Positions 24,830 to 33,550 of a DNA stretch of 64,000 nt are shown piece by piece. Under the pieces are notes generated by a model, which saw only the letters and a program-made list of their open reading frames with translations, made no database searches and was not told the DNA's origin. Source of the stretch: Raineyella antarctica. Its GTDB lineage: Bacteria > Actinomycetota > Actinomycetes > Propionibacteriales > Propionibacteriaceae. Position 1 is the stretch's first letter. Each line of letters starts with the position of its first letter. The translations under genes and the position numbers were made by a program. The stretch is from NCBI RefSeq assembly GCF_900092135.1, contig NZ_FMYF01000002.1, positions 289,014 to 353,013 on the forward strand, written 5' to 3'.

Positions 24830-26490
24830 GCGGGCCGGTCACCACCCTGGTGGACACCACGCTCCGCGCCGTCCCGCACGGGCGACGCCGGGCGCTGCTC
24901 ACCGTGCTGCTGTCCGCCGGCGCCTCCGGCGCGGCGGTCGCGCTGATGGGCACCTCGGCCTGGTTGCTGTCCCGGGCCGCCGAGCACCCGCCGATCCTCT
25001 ACCTGATGGTCGCGATCACCGCGGTGCGGACGTTCGGCATCTCGCGCGCCGTGCTGCGCTATGTCGAGCGCCTGGTCGGGCACGACCTGGCCCTGGGCAT
25101 GCAGAGCGCCCTGCGGTTGCGGGTCTACGACGTGCTGAGTCGTACGATCCTGCTCGGCCGCTCCCGCGGTGACCTGCTGGTGCGCATCGTCGACGACGTC
25201 CGCGCCGTGATGGACGCCGTCGTCCGGGTGCTCGTGCCGTTCACCGCGGCCGGTGTCGTGGCGGTCGCCACCACCGTGCTGGTCGGCCTGGCCTCGCCGG
25301 TGGACGGGGCGGTGCTGGGCCTGAGCGCCATACTGGCCGGGGGTCTGGTGCCGTGGATCGCCCAGCGGGCCTCCGCGCGTGCCGACACCGCGCTCGCCCC
25401 GCTGCGCGGAGAACTCGCCGACGCCGTCACCGGCCTTCATCGCACCGCCCCGGACCTGGTCGCGTACGGCGTGCAGGACCGGGCCCTGGCCCGGATCGAG
25501 GCCATCAACACCCGGTTGACCGCCGCCGAGGAGCGGGCCGCCCGGGTGCGCGGCCTGTCCGGTGCCCTGCAGGTGGCCGCGCTGGCGGTCGCCGTGGTCG
25601 GCGCCCTGCTGATCGGATCGCGGGCGGTGGTCGACGGTCGGTTGCCCGGCGTCATGCTCGCCGTCCTGGTGCTCACCCCGCTGGCCCTGCACGAGGTCCT
25701 CGAGCCGCTCGCCGAGGCCGCACAGACCTGGACCCGGGTGCGTTCCGCCCTGGGGCGGGTCGGCGACGTACTGGCCTTCCCCGCCACCGGCGAGGAGTTG
25801 GGGCCGGTGCGCTCCGCGGGCGGGCCCGCGATCGACGTACGTGGTCTGACGGTCGGCTGGCCCGGCGGCGAACCGGTGGTCCGCGGCCTCGACCTGCAGG
25901 TGCGGGCCGGGGAGCGGGTCGCGCTGGTCGGTCGCAGCGGGCTCGGCAAGACGACCGTCGCCGCCACGGTCATGGGACTGCTGCCGCCGCTGGCGGGGGA
26001 GGTCGAGGTGCACGGAACCGTCGGCTACCTCGCCCAGGACGCGCACGTCTTCGACACCTCGGTGGCCGAGAACGTCCTGATCGGGCGCAAGGACGCGAGC
26101 CGCGAGGAGATCGTCGCCGCACTGCACCGAGCCGGTCTCGCCCTGGCACCCGACCACCTGGTCGGCGAACACGGTGGGAGGCTCTCCGGCGGTGAGGCCC
26201 GGCGGCTGGCCGCCGCCCGCCTGTTCGTGGGGGCGGCCGACGTGGTCATCCTCGACGAGCCGACCGAGCACCTGGACGAGGAGACCGCCGAGGACCTGCT
26301 CGCCGACCTCTGGACCGCGACCGACGGGGCGGCGGTCCTGGTGATCACCCACGACCCGGTGGTGCGCGACGCCTGTGATCGGGTCGTCGACCTCGCGGCC
26401 TACGCTCTGATGGCACGCTGGGGGAACGAGGCTGGTCTCCGGATCCCCGTGGGGGTATTCTTGGAACAATTCCCAGTGATGGACCAGTGA
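24826..26490 (+). CDS. cydC: ABC exporter subunit CydC (cytochrome bd assembly)
   Basis: A 554-residue permease-ATPase partner of CydD. It has six helices, Walker A GRSGLGKTT, signature LSGGEARRLAAARLF and Walker B VVILDEPTEHLDEET. It starts 4 bp before the cydD stop. The last ~30 residues go beyond the usual end of the ATPase domain, and that part of the DNA also contains the operator before the cstR-like gene. The tail may be poorly constrained. Confidence 0.92.
   Translation: MSGPVTTLVDTTLRAVPHGRRRALLTVLLSAGASGAAVALMGTSAWLLSRAAEHPPILYLMVAITAVRTFGISRAVLRYVERLVGHDLALGMQSALRLRVYDVLSRTILLGRSRGDLLVRIVDDVRAVMDAVVRVLVPFTAAGVVAVATTVLVGLASPVDGAVLGLSAILAGGLVPWIAQRASARADTALAPLRGELADAVTGLHRTAPDLVAYGVQDRALARIEAINTRLTAAEERAARVRGLSGALQVAALAVAVVGALLIGSRAVVDGRLPGVMLAVLVLTPLALHEVLEPLAEAAQTWTRVRSALGRVGDVLAFPATGEELGPVRSAGGPAIDVRGLTVGWPGGEPVVRGLDLQVRAGERVALVGRSGLGKTTVAATVMGLLPPLAGEVEVHGTVGYLAQDAHVFDTSVAENVLIGRKDASREEIVAALHRAGLALAPDHLVGEHGGRLSGGEARRLAAARLFVGAADVVILDEPTEHLDEETAEDLLADLWTATDGAAVLVITHDPVVRDACDRVVDLAAYALMARWGNEAGLRIPVGVFLEQFPVMDQ
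26443..26458. promoter_or_regulatory. CsoR/CstR-type operator inside the cydC 3' end
   Basis: ATCCCCGTGGGGGTAT is a C-run/G-run palindrome ending 47 bp before the cstR-like start and lying within the cydC reading frame. It fits autoregulation of the downstream sensor. Confidence 0.6.
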
Positions 26491-26505
26491 TGAAGGAGAT
26501 CCGCC

Positions 26506-26760
26506 ATGGAGTTGTCCAGCGATGACATGCGCCCGGTGATCAATCGGCTCAAGCGTGCCCGTGGCCAGCTCAACGGCATCATCGACATGCTGGAGGAGGG
26601 CCGCGACTGCGAGGAGGTCGTGACGCAGATCGCCGCGGTGTCCAAGGCCCTCGACCGAGCCGGCTTCACCGTCGTGGCGGCCGGCATGCGCCAGTGCCTG
26701 ACCGCGGAGGACCAGCTCGACACCTCCAAGATGGAGAAGCTCTTCCTCAGCCTCGCCTGA
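26506..26760 (+). CDS. cstR: CstR-like persulfide-sensing repressor (CsoR family)
   Basis: An 84-residue DUF156 protein. It has the two conserved cysteines Cys35 (GRDCEEV) and Cys64 (MRQCL), but Gly stands where CsoR has its copper-ligand His. This Cys-Cys pattern is that of CstR-type per/polysulfide sensors rather than copper sensors. It starts 15 bp after cydC with GAAGGAG before the ATG. A related palindrome lies upstream, and another precedes the Cys-rich/CoA-disulfide reductase genes on the other strand. Naming it CstR is an inference from residues and neighbours. Confidence 0.82.
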   Translation: MELSSDDMRPVINRLKRARGQLNGIIDMLEEGRDCEEVVTQIAAVSKALDRAGFTVVAAGMRQCLTAEDQLDTSKMEKLFLSLA

Positions 26761-26782
26761 GCCCCGGCACCCCGGACGCAGC

Positions 26783-26815
26783 AACCGCCCCACGTGGTCT
26801 CCACGTGGGGCGGTT
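26783..26815 (+). terminator. strong hairpin after cydABDC-cstR
   Basis: AACCGCCCCACGTGG (26783-26797) pairs perfectly over 15 bp with 26801-26815 around a 3-base loop, 23 bp after the cstR stop. There is no T-run, as is common for high-GC actinobacterial terminators. Confidence 0.75.
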
Positions 26816-26886
26816 CGCATCCGGGGCGGTTCGGATCTGGGTTGCGGTCGCACCTGGCGGATGATGGGCGATCGTCCGTGGGTGAT

Positions 26887-26908
26887 CGTCGGTGCGGGCG
26901 CACCGACG
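26887..26908. repeat. 10-bp perfect palindrome with 2-bp spacer
   Basis: CGTCGGTGCG and its reverse complement flank GG. It lies between two terminator-like hairpins in the gap between convergent operons (26761-27024). Its role is unknown. Confidence 0.65.
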
Positions 26909-26920
26909 CGAGGAACCGGA

Positions 26921-26954
26921 ACGACCCCGCCACGATGACTCGTGACGGGGCCGT
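26921..26954 (-). terminator. hairpin after the CoA-disulfide reductase gene
   Basis: ACGACCCCGCCACG (26921-26934) pairs with 26941-26954, with two mismatches in 14 and a 6-base loop. It is placed 70 bp beyond the stop of the minus-strand reductase gene. Confidence 0.6.
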
Positions 26955-27024
26955 CCCGGCAGTGCCGGCGCCGCGGGGCAGGGGGGTCGGTTGCGGCGCC
27001 GGCGTGCGGATCTGTGCGCGCCGA

Positions 27025-28713
27025 TCAGCGCGCGGCTTCCTCCTCGGCCGGGGACTCGGTCCAGGCCGGCTTGGCGAGCGGTCGGGTCGCGGTGGACCAG
27101 GTCTGGTAGCCACCGGTCAGGTTCCGGACCTGGTGTCCGGCCTGGCGCAGGATCCGCTCGGCCACGTGGCCGCGCAGGCCCACCTGGCAGGTGATCACCA
27201 GGTCACCGGCGGGCACCTCGTCGAGACGGTTGCGCAGCTCGTCGACCGGCAGGTTGATCGAGCCGGGGATGTGGCCGCGGCGGAACTCACCGGGGGTCCG
27301 GACGTCGACCAGGGGGATGCCGGCCTTGCGGGCCGCCTCGACCTCGTGCCACTGGACCAGCTCGGACTGCCCGTTCACGACGTTGTCGTCGATGAAGCCG
27401 AGCATGTTGATCGGGTCCTTGGCGGAGCCGAACTGCGGCGCGTACGCCAGCTCCAGGTCGGCCAGGTCGGCACCCTTGAGGCCGCCGCGCATCGCGGTGG
27501 CGATGACGTCGATCCGCTTGTCGGCGCCGTCCTTGCCGATCGCCTGGGCGCCGAGGATCTCGTCGGTGTCCGCGTCGACCAGCAGCTTGAGGTGCAGCGC
27601 CTCGGAGCCGGGGTAGTAGCCGGCGTGGGAGCCGGGGTGGGCGTGGATGGCCCGGTAGTTGCGGCCCGCGGCGCGCAGCCGCTTCTCGTTCCAGCCGACC
27701 GAGGCGGCCATCAGGCCGAAGACCCCGACGATGGCGGTGCCGAGTACCGGCTTCGACGTCGTCCGCCGGCCGACGATCACGTCGGCGACCAGGCGACCGT
27801 GCCGGTTGGCGGTCTGGGCCAGCGGGACCATCGCGGCCTCGCCGGACACCGCGTCGCGCTTCTCGGCCGCGTCACCCACGGCGAAGATGTCCGGATCGGA
27901 GGTCCGCTGGTACTCGTCGACCACGATGCCGCCGCGCCCGTTGACCTCGAGCCCGGCATCCTTGGCCAGGTGTGAGTCCGGGCGGACGCCGATCGACATC
28001 ACGACCATGTCGGCCGGCAGTTCGTCGCCGGAGCCCAGGGTGACGGTCTTCTCGCCGATGGCGACGACCTCGTTGCCGGTGAGCACCTCGATGCCGTTGT
28101 CGACCAGTTGCTGGGCGACGTACGCGGCCATCTCCGGATCCAGCGGGGCCAGCAGCTGGTCGGCCATCTCGACGACGGTGACGTCGATGCCGAGGTGCTG
28201 GAGGTTCTCCGCCACCTCGATGCCGATGAAGCCACCGCCGACGACCACCGCGGTGTGCGGCCTGCGGCCGACCGCGGCGACCATCTTGTCGACGTCCGCG
28301 ATGTTGCGCAGCGTCAGGGCCCGCTCCGCGCCGGGGATGTCCGGCACGAACGGCGCGGCACCGGGGGAGAGGATCAGCGTGTCGTACGACTCGGTGGTGA
28401 TCCGGTCGGTGTTCAGGTCGCGCACCGACACCCGCTTGGCGTCCCGGTCGATCGAGACGACCTCGTGGCCGACGCGGACGTCGATCCCGAAGCGGCGACC
28501 GAGGGACTCGGGGGTCTGCAGCAGCAGGGCCTGACGGTCCTCGATCACGCCACTGACGTGGTAGGGAAGGCCGCAGTTGGCGAACGAGACGTACCAACTG
28601 CGCTCGAAGACGACGATCTCGGCGGACTCGTCGAGGCGACGCAGGCGCGTCGCTGCGGACATGCCGCCGGCGACGCCGCCGACGATGAGGACCTTGCGGG
28701 GACGGTCAGACAT
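27025..28713 (-). CDS. CoA-disulfide reductase with C-terminal rhodanese domain
   Basis: A 562-residue flavoprotein. It has the FAD motif GGVAGGMSAATRLRR near residue 12, the single active-site Cys47 in SFANCGLPY, an NADH motif AVVVGGGFIGIEVAENL, and a C-terminal rhodanese domain with active-site Cys509 (CQVGLRG). This fusion (CoADR-Rhd) reduces CoA disulfide or persulfide/polysulfide, and family members act in sulfur detoxification or respiration. AGGAG precedes the ATG at 28713. Being paired with a small Cys-rich protein and a nearby CstR-like sensor supports a persulfide-response role. Confidence 0.92.
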   Translation of the reverse strand: MSDRPRKVLIVGGVAGGMSAATRLRRLDESAEIVVFERSWYVSFANCGLPYHVSGVIEDRQALLLQTPESLGRRFGIDVRVGHEVVSIDRDAKRVSVRDLNTDRITTESYDTLILSPGAAPFVPDIPGAERALTLRNIADVDKMVAAVGRRPHTAVVVGGGFIGIEVAENLQHLGIDVTVVEMADQLLAPLDPEMAAYVAQQLVDNGIEVLTGNEVVAIGEKTVTLGSGDELPADMVVMSIGVRPDSHLAKDAGLEVNGRGGIVVDEYQRTSDPDIFAVGDAAEKRDAVSGEAAMVPLAQTANRHGRLVADVIVGRRTTSKPVLGTAIVGVFGLMAASVGWNEKRLRAAGRNYRAIHAHPGSHAGYYPGSEALHLKLLVDADTDEILGAQAIGKDGADKRIDVIATAMRGGLKGADLADLELAYAPQFGSAKDPINMLGFIDDNVVNGQSELVQWHEVEAARKAGIPLVDVRTPGEFRRGHIPGSINLPVDELRNRLDEVPAGDLVITCQVGLRGHVAERILRQAGHQVRNLTGGYQTWSTATRPLAKPAWTESPAEEEAAR

Positions 28714-28734
28714 GGGTGAGGTGCGCTCCTGGGC

Positions 28735-28905
28735 TCAGCGACGGAAGAAGGACATGAGGCCACCGTCGTTCGACGGGGCCGCGGCGTTGCGGTCGCAGGT
28801 GCACCACTGGCCGGCGGGCACGGACGCCTTGACGGAGGCGACGTGCTGGCCGCAACCGGCCCAGGTGGTCTTGCCGCAGGACGAGCAGGAAACGGGACGG
28901 CACAT
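28735..28905 (-). CDS. small zinc-ribbon-like protein, conserved actinobacterial type
   Basis: A 56-residue protein. It has CRPVSCSSCGKTTWAGCGQH at the N-terminus and a CTC near residue 36, so about six cysteines with His, a likely structural zinc site. AAGGAG precedes the ATG. It lies 21 bp upstream of the CoA-disulfide reductase gene on the same transcript, and a CstR-type palindrome lies 40 bp upstream. I recall similar CGKTTWAGCGQH proteins widely in actinobacteria, without an assigned function. A persulfide-related role is inferred from context. Confidence 0.8.
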   Translation of the reverse strand: MCRPVSCSSCGKTTWAGCGQHVASVKASVPAGQWCTCDRNAAAPSNDGGLMSFFRR

Positions 28906-28945
28906 GGGTTTTCTCCTTCGGTGGAGTGGTGGGGACGTGTCAATA

Positions 28946-28961
28946 ATGCCCCGGGGGGTAT
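28946..28961. promoter_or_regulatory. CsoR/CstR-type operator before the sulfur-response pair
   Basis: ATGCCCCGGGGGGTAT is a near-perfect C-run/G-run palindrome, 40 bp upstream of the small Cys-rich gene start. It is very like the sites at 6823 and 26443. Confidence 0.65.
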
Positions 28962-29053
28962 CCGAGGCGCAAATCGAACGGCCCGCGGGATGGCACACCC
29001 ACCGTTCCGAGGATCGTTCGATGATGTCAGGCGCAGGGCCGCCCCGGGCCCCA

Positions 29054-31135
29054 TCAGGCGGCCGGTTCCTCGATCGCTCCCTCGAACTGGGACCGGTACA
29101 GCCGGTAGTAGGCCCCATCCGCGGCCAGCAGCTCGTCGTGGTTGCCCTGCTCGACGATCCGGCCGTGCTCCATCACCAGGATGGTGTCGGCGTCCCGGAT
29201 GGTGCTGAGCCGGTGGGCGATCACGAAGCTGGTCCGGTCCTTGCGCAGCGCGTTCATCGCCCGTTGGACCAGCAGCTCGGTACGGGTGTCGACCGAGCTG
29301 GTCGCCTCGTCGAGGATCAGCAGCGCCGGGTCGGCGAGGAACGCGCGGGCGATCGTGAGCAACTGCTTCTCGCCGGCGGAGATGTTGCTGCCCTCCTCGT
29401 CGATCACGGTGTCGTACCCCTCGGGGAGCGAGTGGACGAAACGGTCCACGTACGTCGCGGTGGCGGCGTCGAGGATCTCCGCCTCGGAGGCGTCCGGCCG
29501 TCCGTACGCGATGTTCTCCCGGATGGTGCCGTGGAACAGCCAGGTGTCCTGCAGCACCATGCCGATGTTCTTGCGCAGGTCGTGGCGCGGGATCGAGGTG
29601 ATGTCGACCCCGTCCAGGGTGATCCGGCCGCCCTGCAGCTCGTAGAACCGCATGATCAGGTTGACCAGCGTCGTCTTGCCGGCGCCGGTCGGGCCGACGA
29701 TCGCGATCGTGTGCCCCGGCTCGGCCACCAGCGACAGGTCGGTGATCAGCGGGTGCTCCGGATCGTACGAGAAGTCGACCGACTCGAACTCCACCCGGCC
29801 ACGGGTCGGGTTGAGCAGGCCCGCGGCCTCGGTGGGCTCCTCGTCCTCGTCCAGCACCTCGAAGACGCGCTCGGCCGAGGCCACCCCGGACTGCAGCAGG
29901 TTGGCCATCGAGGCGACCTGGGTGATCGGCTGGGTGAACATCCGGCTGTACTGGATGAAGGCCTGCACGTCGCCGAGCGACATCTGGCCGCTGGCGACCC
30001 GCAGGCCGCCGACGACCGCTACCACGACGTACGACAGGTTCCCGACAAAGAACATCGTCGGCATGATGATGCCCGAGATGAACTGCGCGCGGAATCCGGC
30101 CCGGTAGAGCTGGTCGTTGCTCTCGGCGAAGTGGGCCTCCACCTCGTGCGCCCGGCCGAAGACCTTGACCAGGGCGTGGCCGGAGTAGGCCTCCTCGATC
30201 CGGCCGTTGAGCTCGCCGGTGTAGCGCCAGTTCAGCACGAACTGCTTCTGGGACTGCTTGCCGATGATCGTCACCAGGACCACGGAGATCGGGATCGCCG
30301 CGATCGCGATGGCGCCCAGGATCGGGGAGACGACGAACATCATCACCCCGACCCCGATGATCGTCAGCAGCCCGTTGAGCAGCTGGGACATGGTCTGCTG
30401 CAGCGTCTGGGAGATGTTGTCGATGTCGTTGGTCACCCGGCTGAGCAGCTCGCCGCGCGACTGCCGGTCGAAGTAGGCCAGCGGCAGCCGGTTGATCTTG
30501 CCGGCGACCTGCTCGCGCAGCCGGTAGACCGACCGCTGGACCACGCCGTTGAGGACGTACGCCTGGCCCCACATCAGCACCCCGGCCAGGACGTAGAGGC
30601 CCAGGGCCAGCAGCAGGACCGCGGACAGGTCACCGAACCGGATCCCCTGTCCCGGGACGACGGCCATGCCCTGCAGCATGTCGGCGAAGCGGCCGGCGGT
30701 GGAGGGGGTCAGCATGCCCCCGCCGCCCATCCCGGGCAGGCCCGGGCCGCCCTGGGCGTACGAGCGCAGGCCGGTGATGACCATGTCCTTGGTCACCGGC
30801 ACCGTCTGCCCGCCCACCACGACGGTGGCCGGCAGCGCCTTGCCCATCACGCCGGCGAAGATGATGTCAGTGGCGCGGCCGATCAGCTTGGGGCCCACCA
30901 CGGTGAACGCCACCCCGGTCGCGGCCATCAGGGTGACCAGGATGATCAGGGCGCGCTCGGGGCGCAGGTGCCCGAGCAGGCGGCGCAGCGAGGGGCCGAA
31001 GTTGGCCGCCTTCTCCGCGGCGGCGCCACTCATCGCGCCCATCGGGCCGTGGCCGCGTACGGTCGGCTGGTACTTGGGGCGCTCGGGGGCGGCGACGCGC
31101 ACCGGGGCGCCCTTCGGGGCTCGTGTGGTGGTCAT
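29054..31135 (-). CDS. heterodimeric ABC exporter, canonical-ATPase subunit
   Basis: A 693-residue permease-ATPase half-transporter of the multidrug/lipid exporter type. Six helices are followed by Walker A GPTGAGKTT, a signature ISAGEKQLLTIARAF and Walker B LLILDEATSSVD with the catalytic Glu present. Between helices 1 and 2 there is an unusually long extracytoplasmic segment of about 90 residues (glycine-rich, PGLPGMGGGG). Its ATG overlaps the stop of the partner gene. The substrate is unknown; TetR control suggests drugs or hydrophobic compounds. Confidence 0.88.
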   Translation of the reverse strand: MTTTRAPKGAPVRVAAPERPKYQPTVRGHGPMGAMSGAAAEKAANFGPSLRRLLGHLRPERALIILVTLMAATGVAFTVVGPKLIGRATDIIFAGVMGKALPATVVVGGQTVPVTKDMVITGLRSYAQGGPGLPGMGGGGMLTPSTAGRFADMLQGMAVVPGQGIRFGDLSAVLLLALGLYVLAGVLMWGQAYVLNGVVQRSVYRLREQVAGKINRLPLAYFDRQSRGELLSRVTNDIDNISQTLQQTMSQLLNGLLTIIGVGVMMFVVSPILGAIAIAAIPISVVLVTIIGKQSQKQFVLNWRYTGELNGRIEEAYSGHALVKVFGRAHEVEAHFAESNDQLYRAGFRAQFISGIIMPTMFFVGNLSYVVVAVVGGLRVASGQMSLGDVQAFIQYSRMFTQPITQVASMANLLQSGVASAERVFEVLDEDEEPTEAAGLLNPTRGRVEFESVDFSYDPEHPLITDLSLVAEPGHTIAIVGPTGAGKTTLVNLIMRFYELQGGRITLDGVDITSIPRHDLRKNIGMVLQDTWLFHGTIRENIAYGRPDASEAEILDAATATYVDRFVHSLPEGYDTVIDEEGSNISAGEKQLLTIARAFLADPALLILDEATSSVDTRTELLVQRAMNALRKDRTSFVIAHRLSTIRDADTILVMEHGRIVEQGNHDELLAADGAYYRLYRSQFEGAIEEPAA

Positions 31136-32877
31136 GCTGCGGCCTCCTCGGCGCTCATCTGGGACTCCACGATCTCCCGGTAGGTCGGGTTGTCGGCCAG
31201 CAGTTCCTCGTGGGTGCCCCGGCCGACGATCCTGCCGTCCTCCAGGACCAGGATCTGTTCGGCGCCGGCGATGGTGGACACGCGCTGGCCGACGATGAGC
31301 ACCGCCTGGTCCCTGGTCTCGCGGACCAGGGCGGCGCGCAGGCGGGCGTCGGTGGTGACGTCGAGGGCCGAGAACGAGTCGTCGAAGATGTACAGGTCGG
31401 GCTTGCGGACCAGGGCCCGGGCGATGGACAGCCGCTGGCGCTGTCCGCCGGAGACGTTCGTGCCGCCCTGGGCGATGGGCGCCTCCAGCTGTCCCGGCAT
31501 CGCCTCGACGAAGTCACGGGCCTGCGCCACCTCGAGCGCGTGCCAGAGGTCCTCGTCGGTCGCCTCGGGGTTGCCGTAGCGCAGGTTGCTGGCGACGGTC
31601 CCGGTGAACAGGTAGGGCTTCTGCGGGACCAGGCCGACCCGGCTCCAGAGCACCTCGGGGTCGAGCCGGCGGACGTCGACGCCGTCGACCTCGACGGTGC
31701 CCTGGGTCGCGTCGTAGAGCCGGGGCAGCAGGTGCACCAGGGTGGTCTTGCCCGAACCGGTCGAGCCGATGATGGCGGTGGTCCTGCCCGGCTCCATGGT
31801 GAAGGAGATGTCCTGCAGGACCGGTGCGTCCGCGCCCGGGTAGGTGAAGCCCACCCCGGCCAGGGCGACCGTGCCGTGCGTACGCACCTCGCGGATCGGG
31901 TCGGCCGGCGGGACGACGGTGCTGTCGGTGTCGAGCACCTCCATGATCCGGTCCGCGCAGACGGCGGCGCGGGGGACCATCACCAGCATCATCATCGCCA
32001 TCATGCCGCTCATCAGGATCTGCATCAGGTACTGCAGGAAGGCCGTCAACTGGCCGACCTGCATCCTGCCGAGGTCGATCTGGTGCGCGCCGAACCACAG
32101 CACGGCGATGCTCGACACGTTGAGGATGAGCATCACGACGGGGAACATGCTCGCCATCAGTCGTCCGACGGAGAGTGCGGTCGCGGTGAGGTCGGCGTTC
32201 GCGGCGGCGAAGCGCTTCGCTTCGTACGGCTCGCGGACGAAGGCGCGGACGACCCGGATGCCCGAGATCTGCTCGCGCAGTACCCGGTTGAGCACGTCGA
32301 TGCGCTTCTGCATGGCCTGGAAGAGCGGAACCATCCGGCTCACCAGCAGGCCGATGACGGCGGCCAGGACGAGGACGGCGACCAGGATCAGCCACGACAT
32401 GTGCCAGTCGGCGCGCAGCGCCATCACCACCCCGCCGACCATGGTGATCGGCGCGCCGATGATCATGATGCAGGTCATCAGCACCAGCATCTGCACCTGC
32501 TGGACGTCGTTGGTGTTGCGGGTGATCAGGGACGGTGCGCCGAAGCGGTTCACCTCGCGGGAGGAGAAGGACAGCACGCGGGAGAAGACGGCTGCGCGTA
32601 CGTCACGGCCGAAGCCCATCGCGACCATGCTGCCGAGGAGGACCGCGGCGATCTGGCAGACCACCTGGACCAGGCTGACGGCGAGCATCAGGCCGCCGTG
32701 CGACCAGATGAAGTGGGTGTCGCCCCTGGCCACGCCGTTGTCGATGATCGTGGCGTTGAGGGTGGGCAGGAAGAGGGAGGCGATCGTCGCGGCGAACTGC
32801 AGGACGACGACACCGGCCAGCAGGCCGGTGTAGGGCCGCAGGTGGCGGACGAGGAGCCGGTTCAGGGGATGCTTCAC
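31132..32877 (-). CDS. heterodimeric ABC exporter, degenerate-ATPase subunit
   Basis: A 581-residue half-transporter with Walker A GSTGSGKTT, signature VSGGQRQRLSIARAL and Walker B LYIFDDSFSALD. Asp replaces the catalytic Glu in the last motif, the hallmark of the non-hydrolysing site in asymmetric exporters such as BmrCD and TM287/288. It follows the TetR gene with a 4-bp overlap and is followed by the canonical partner with another 4-bp overlap, so all three form one operon. Confidence 0.9.
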   Translation of the reverse strand: MKHPLNRLLVRHLRPYTGLLAGVVVLQFAATIASLFLPTLNATIIDNGVARGDTHFIWSHGGLMLAVSLVQVVCQIAAVLLGSMVAMGFGRDVRAAVFSRVLSFSSREVNRFGAPSLITRNTNDVQQVQMLVLMTCIMIIGAPITMVGGVVMALRADWHMSWLILVAVLVLAAVIGLLVSRMVPLFQAMQKRIDVLNRVLREQISGIRVVRAFVREPYEAKRFAAANADLTATALSVGRLMASMFPVVMLILNVSSIAVLWFGAHQIDLGRMQVGQLTAFLQYLMQILMSGMMAMMMLVMVPRAAVCADRIMEVLDTDSTVVPPADPIREVRTHGTVALAGVGFTYPGADAPVLQDISFTMEPGRTTAIIGSTGSGKTTLVHLLPRLYDATQGTVEVDGVDVRRLDPEVLWSRVGLVPQKPYLFTGTVASNLRYGNPEATDEDLWHALEVAQARDFVEAMPGQLEAPIAQGGTNVSGGQRQRLSIARALVRKPDLYIFDDSFSALDVTTDARLRAALVRETRDQAVLIVGQRVSTIAGAEQILVLEDGRIVGRGTHEELLADNPTYREIVESQMSAEEAAA

Positions 32878-33476
32878 GGGAGTTCCTTCCGCAGGGCCCG
32901 GAGGAGCAGACGGGTGGTCAGGTCGGGATCGCCGAGGCGGCCGTCACCCAGCATCGGGTGGGCGGCGGCGAGGACGAAGGAGCGGACGAAGGAGGCGGCG
33001 ACCAGTGGGTCGACGTCGAGGAGGTCGGCATCGGGGGCCAGGACGTCGGCGACGGCTGCGGTGAGCCGTTCCCGGTCCTCGACGCCGTGCGGATGGTGCG
33101 GGTGGCCGGGCCCATGAGGCTTGCCCTCCATGCCCGGACGCGGGCCGACCAGTGCGCTGACCAGGCTGCTGACCCGCAGGACCCGGGCGTGCAGGATCCC
33201 GACGACCTCGCGTAGCCGCACCGCCAGCGGGCCTGCCGGGTCGATGGCGTGCAGTTCGTCGATCGCCTCGGTGGGGTCGAGCGTCGCCCGGATCGTCTCG
33301 GTGAGGATGGCGTCCTTGCTGGGGAAGACCCGGAACAGGGTGCCCTCGGCGATGCCGCACGCCGCCGCGATCTGCCGGGTGGAGACATCCGGGCCGCGCT
33401 CGACGAGCAGCGGGATGGTCGCCTCGATGATGGCCTCGCGCCGGTCGCCCGGCGAGAGTCGCTGGGCTCTGGTCAC
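32874..33476 (-). CDS. TetR-family repressor of the ABC exporter operon
   Basis: A 200-residue regulator. The N-terminal helix-turn-helix reads REAIIEATIPLLVERG then TRQIAAACGIAEGTLFRVF (about residues 13-55). The C-terminal ligand domain contains a His-rich loop (GHPHHPHG) that might bind metal. It is the first gene of the operon and overlaps the transporter start by 4 bp. A palindrome 14 bp upstream of the start suggests autoregulation. Confidence 0.9.
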   Translation of the reverse strand: MTRAQRLSPGDRREAIIEATIPLLVERGPDVSTRQIAAACGIAEGTLFRVFPSKDAILTETIRATLDPTEAIDELHAIDPAGPLAVRLREVVGILHARVLRVSSLVSALVGPRPGMEGKPHGPGHPHHPHGVEDRERLTAAVADVLAPDADLLDVDPLVAASFVRSFVLAAAHPMLGDGRLGDPDLTTRLLLRALRKELP

Positions 33477-33489
33477 CGCCCCAGTGTAG

Positions 33490-33507
33490 TGAGTGAGTAT
33501 TCACTCA
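33490..33507. promoter_or_regulatory. TetR-type operator
   Basis: TGAGTGAGTATTCACTCA has perfect 7-bp arms around a 4-bp centre and lies 14 bp before the TetR gene start, overlapping the likely promoter of the exporter operon. Confidence 0.75.
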
Positions 33508-33550
33508 GCAAGGTGGGGCTCGGTGGTTCACAGCCCATCGGGACCTCTGA

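Noticed and set aside
26506-26760. Second copper-sensing CsoR
   Set aside because: The copper-ligand His is replaced by Gly, and the neighbours are sulfur-related, so a CstR-type call fits better.
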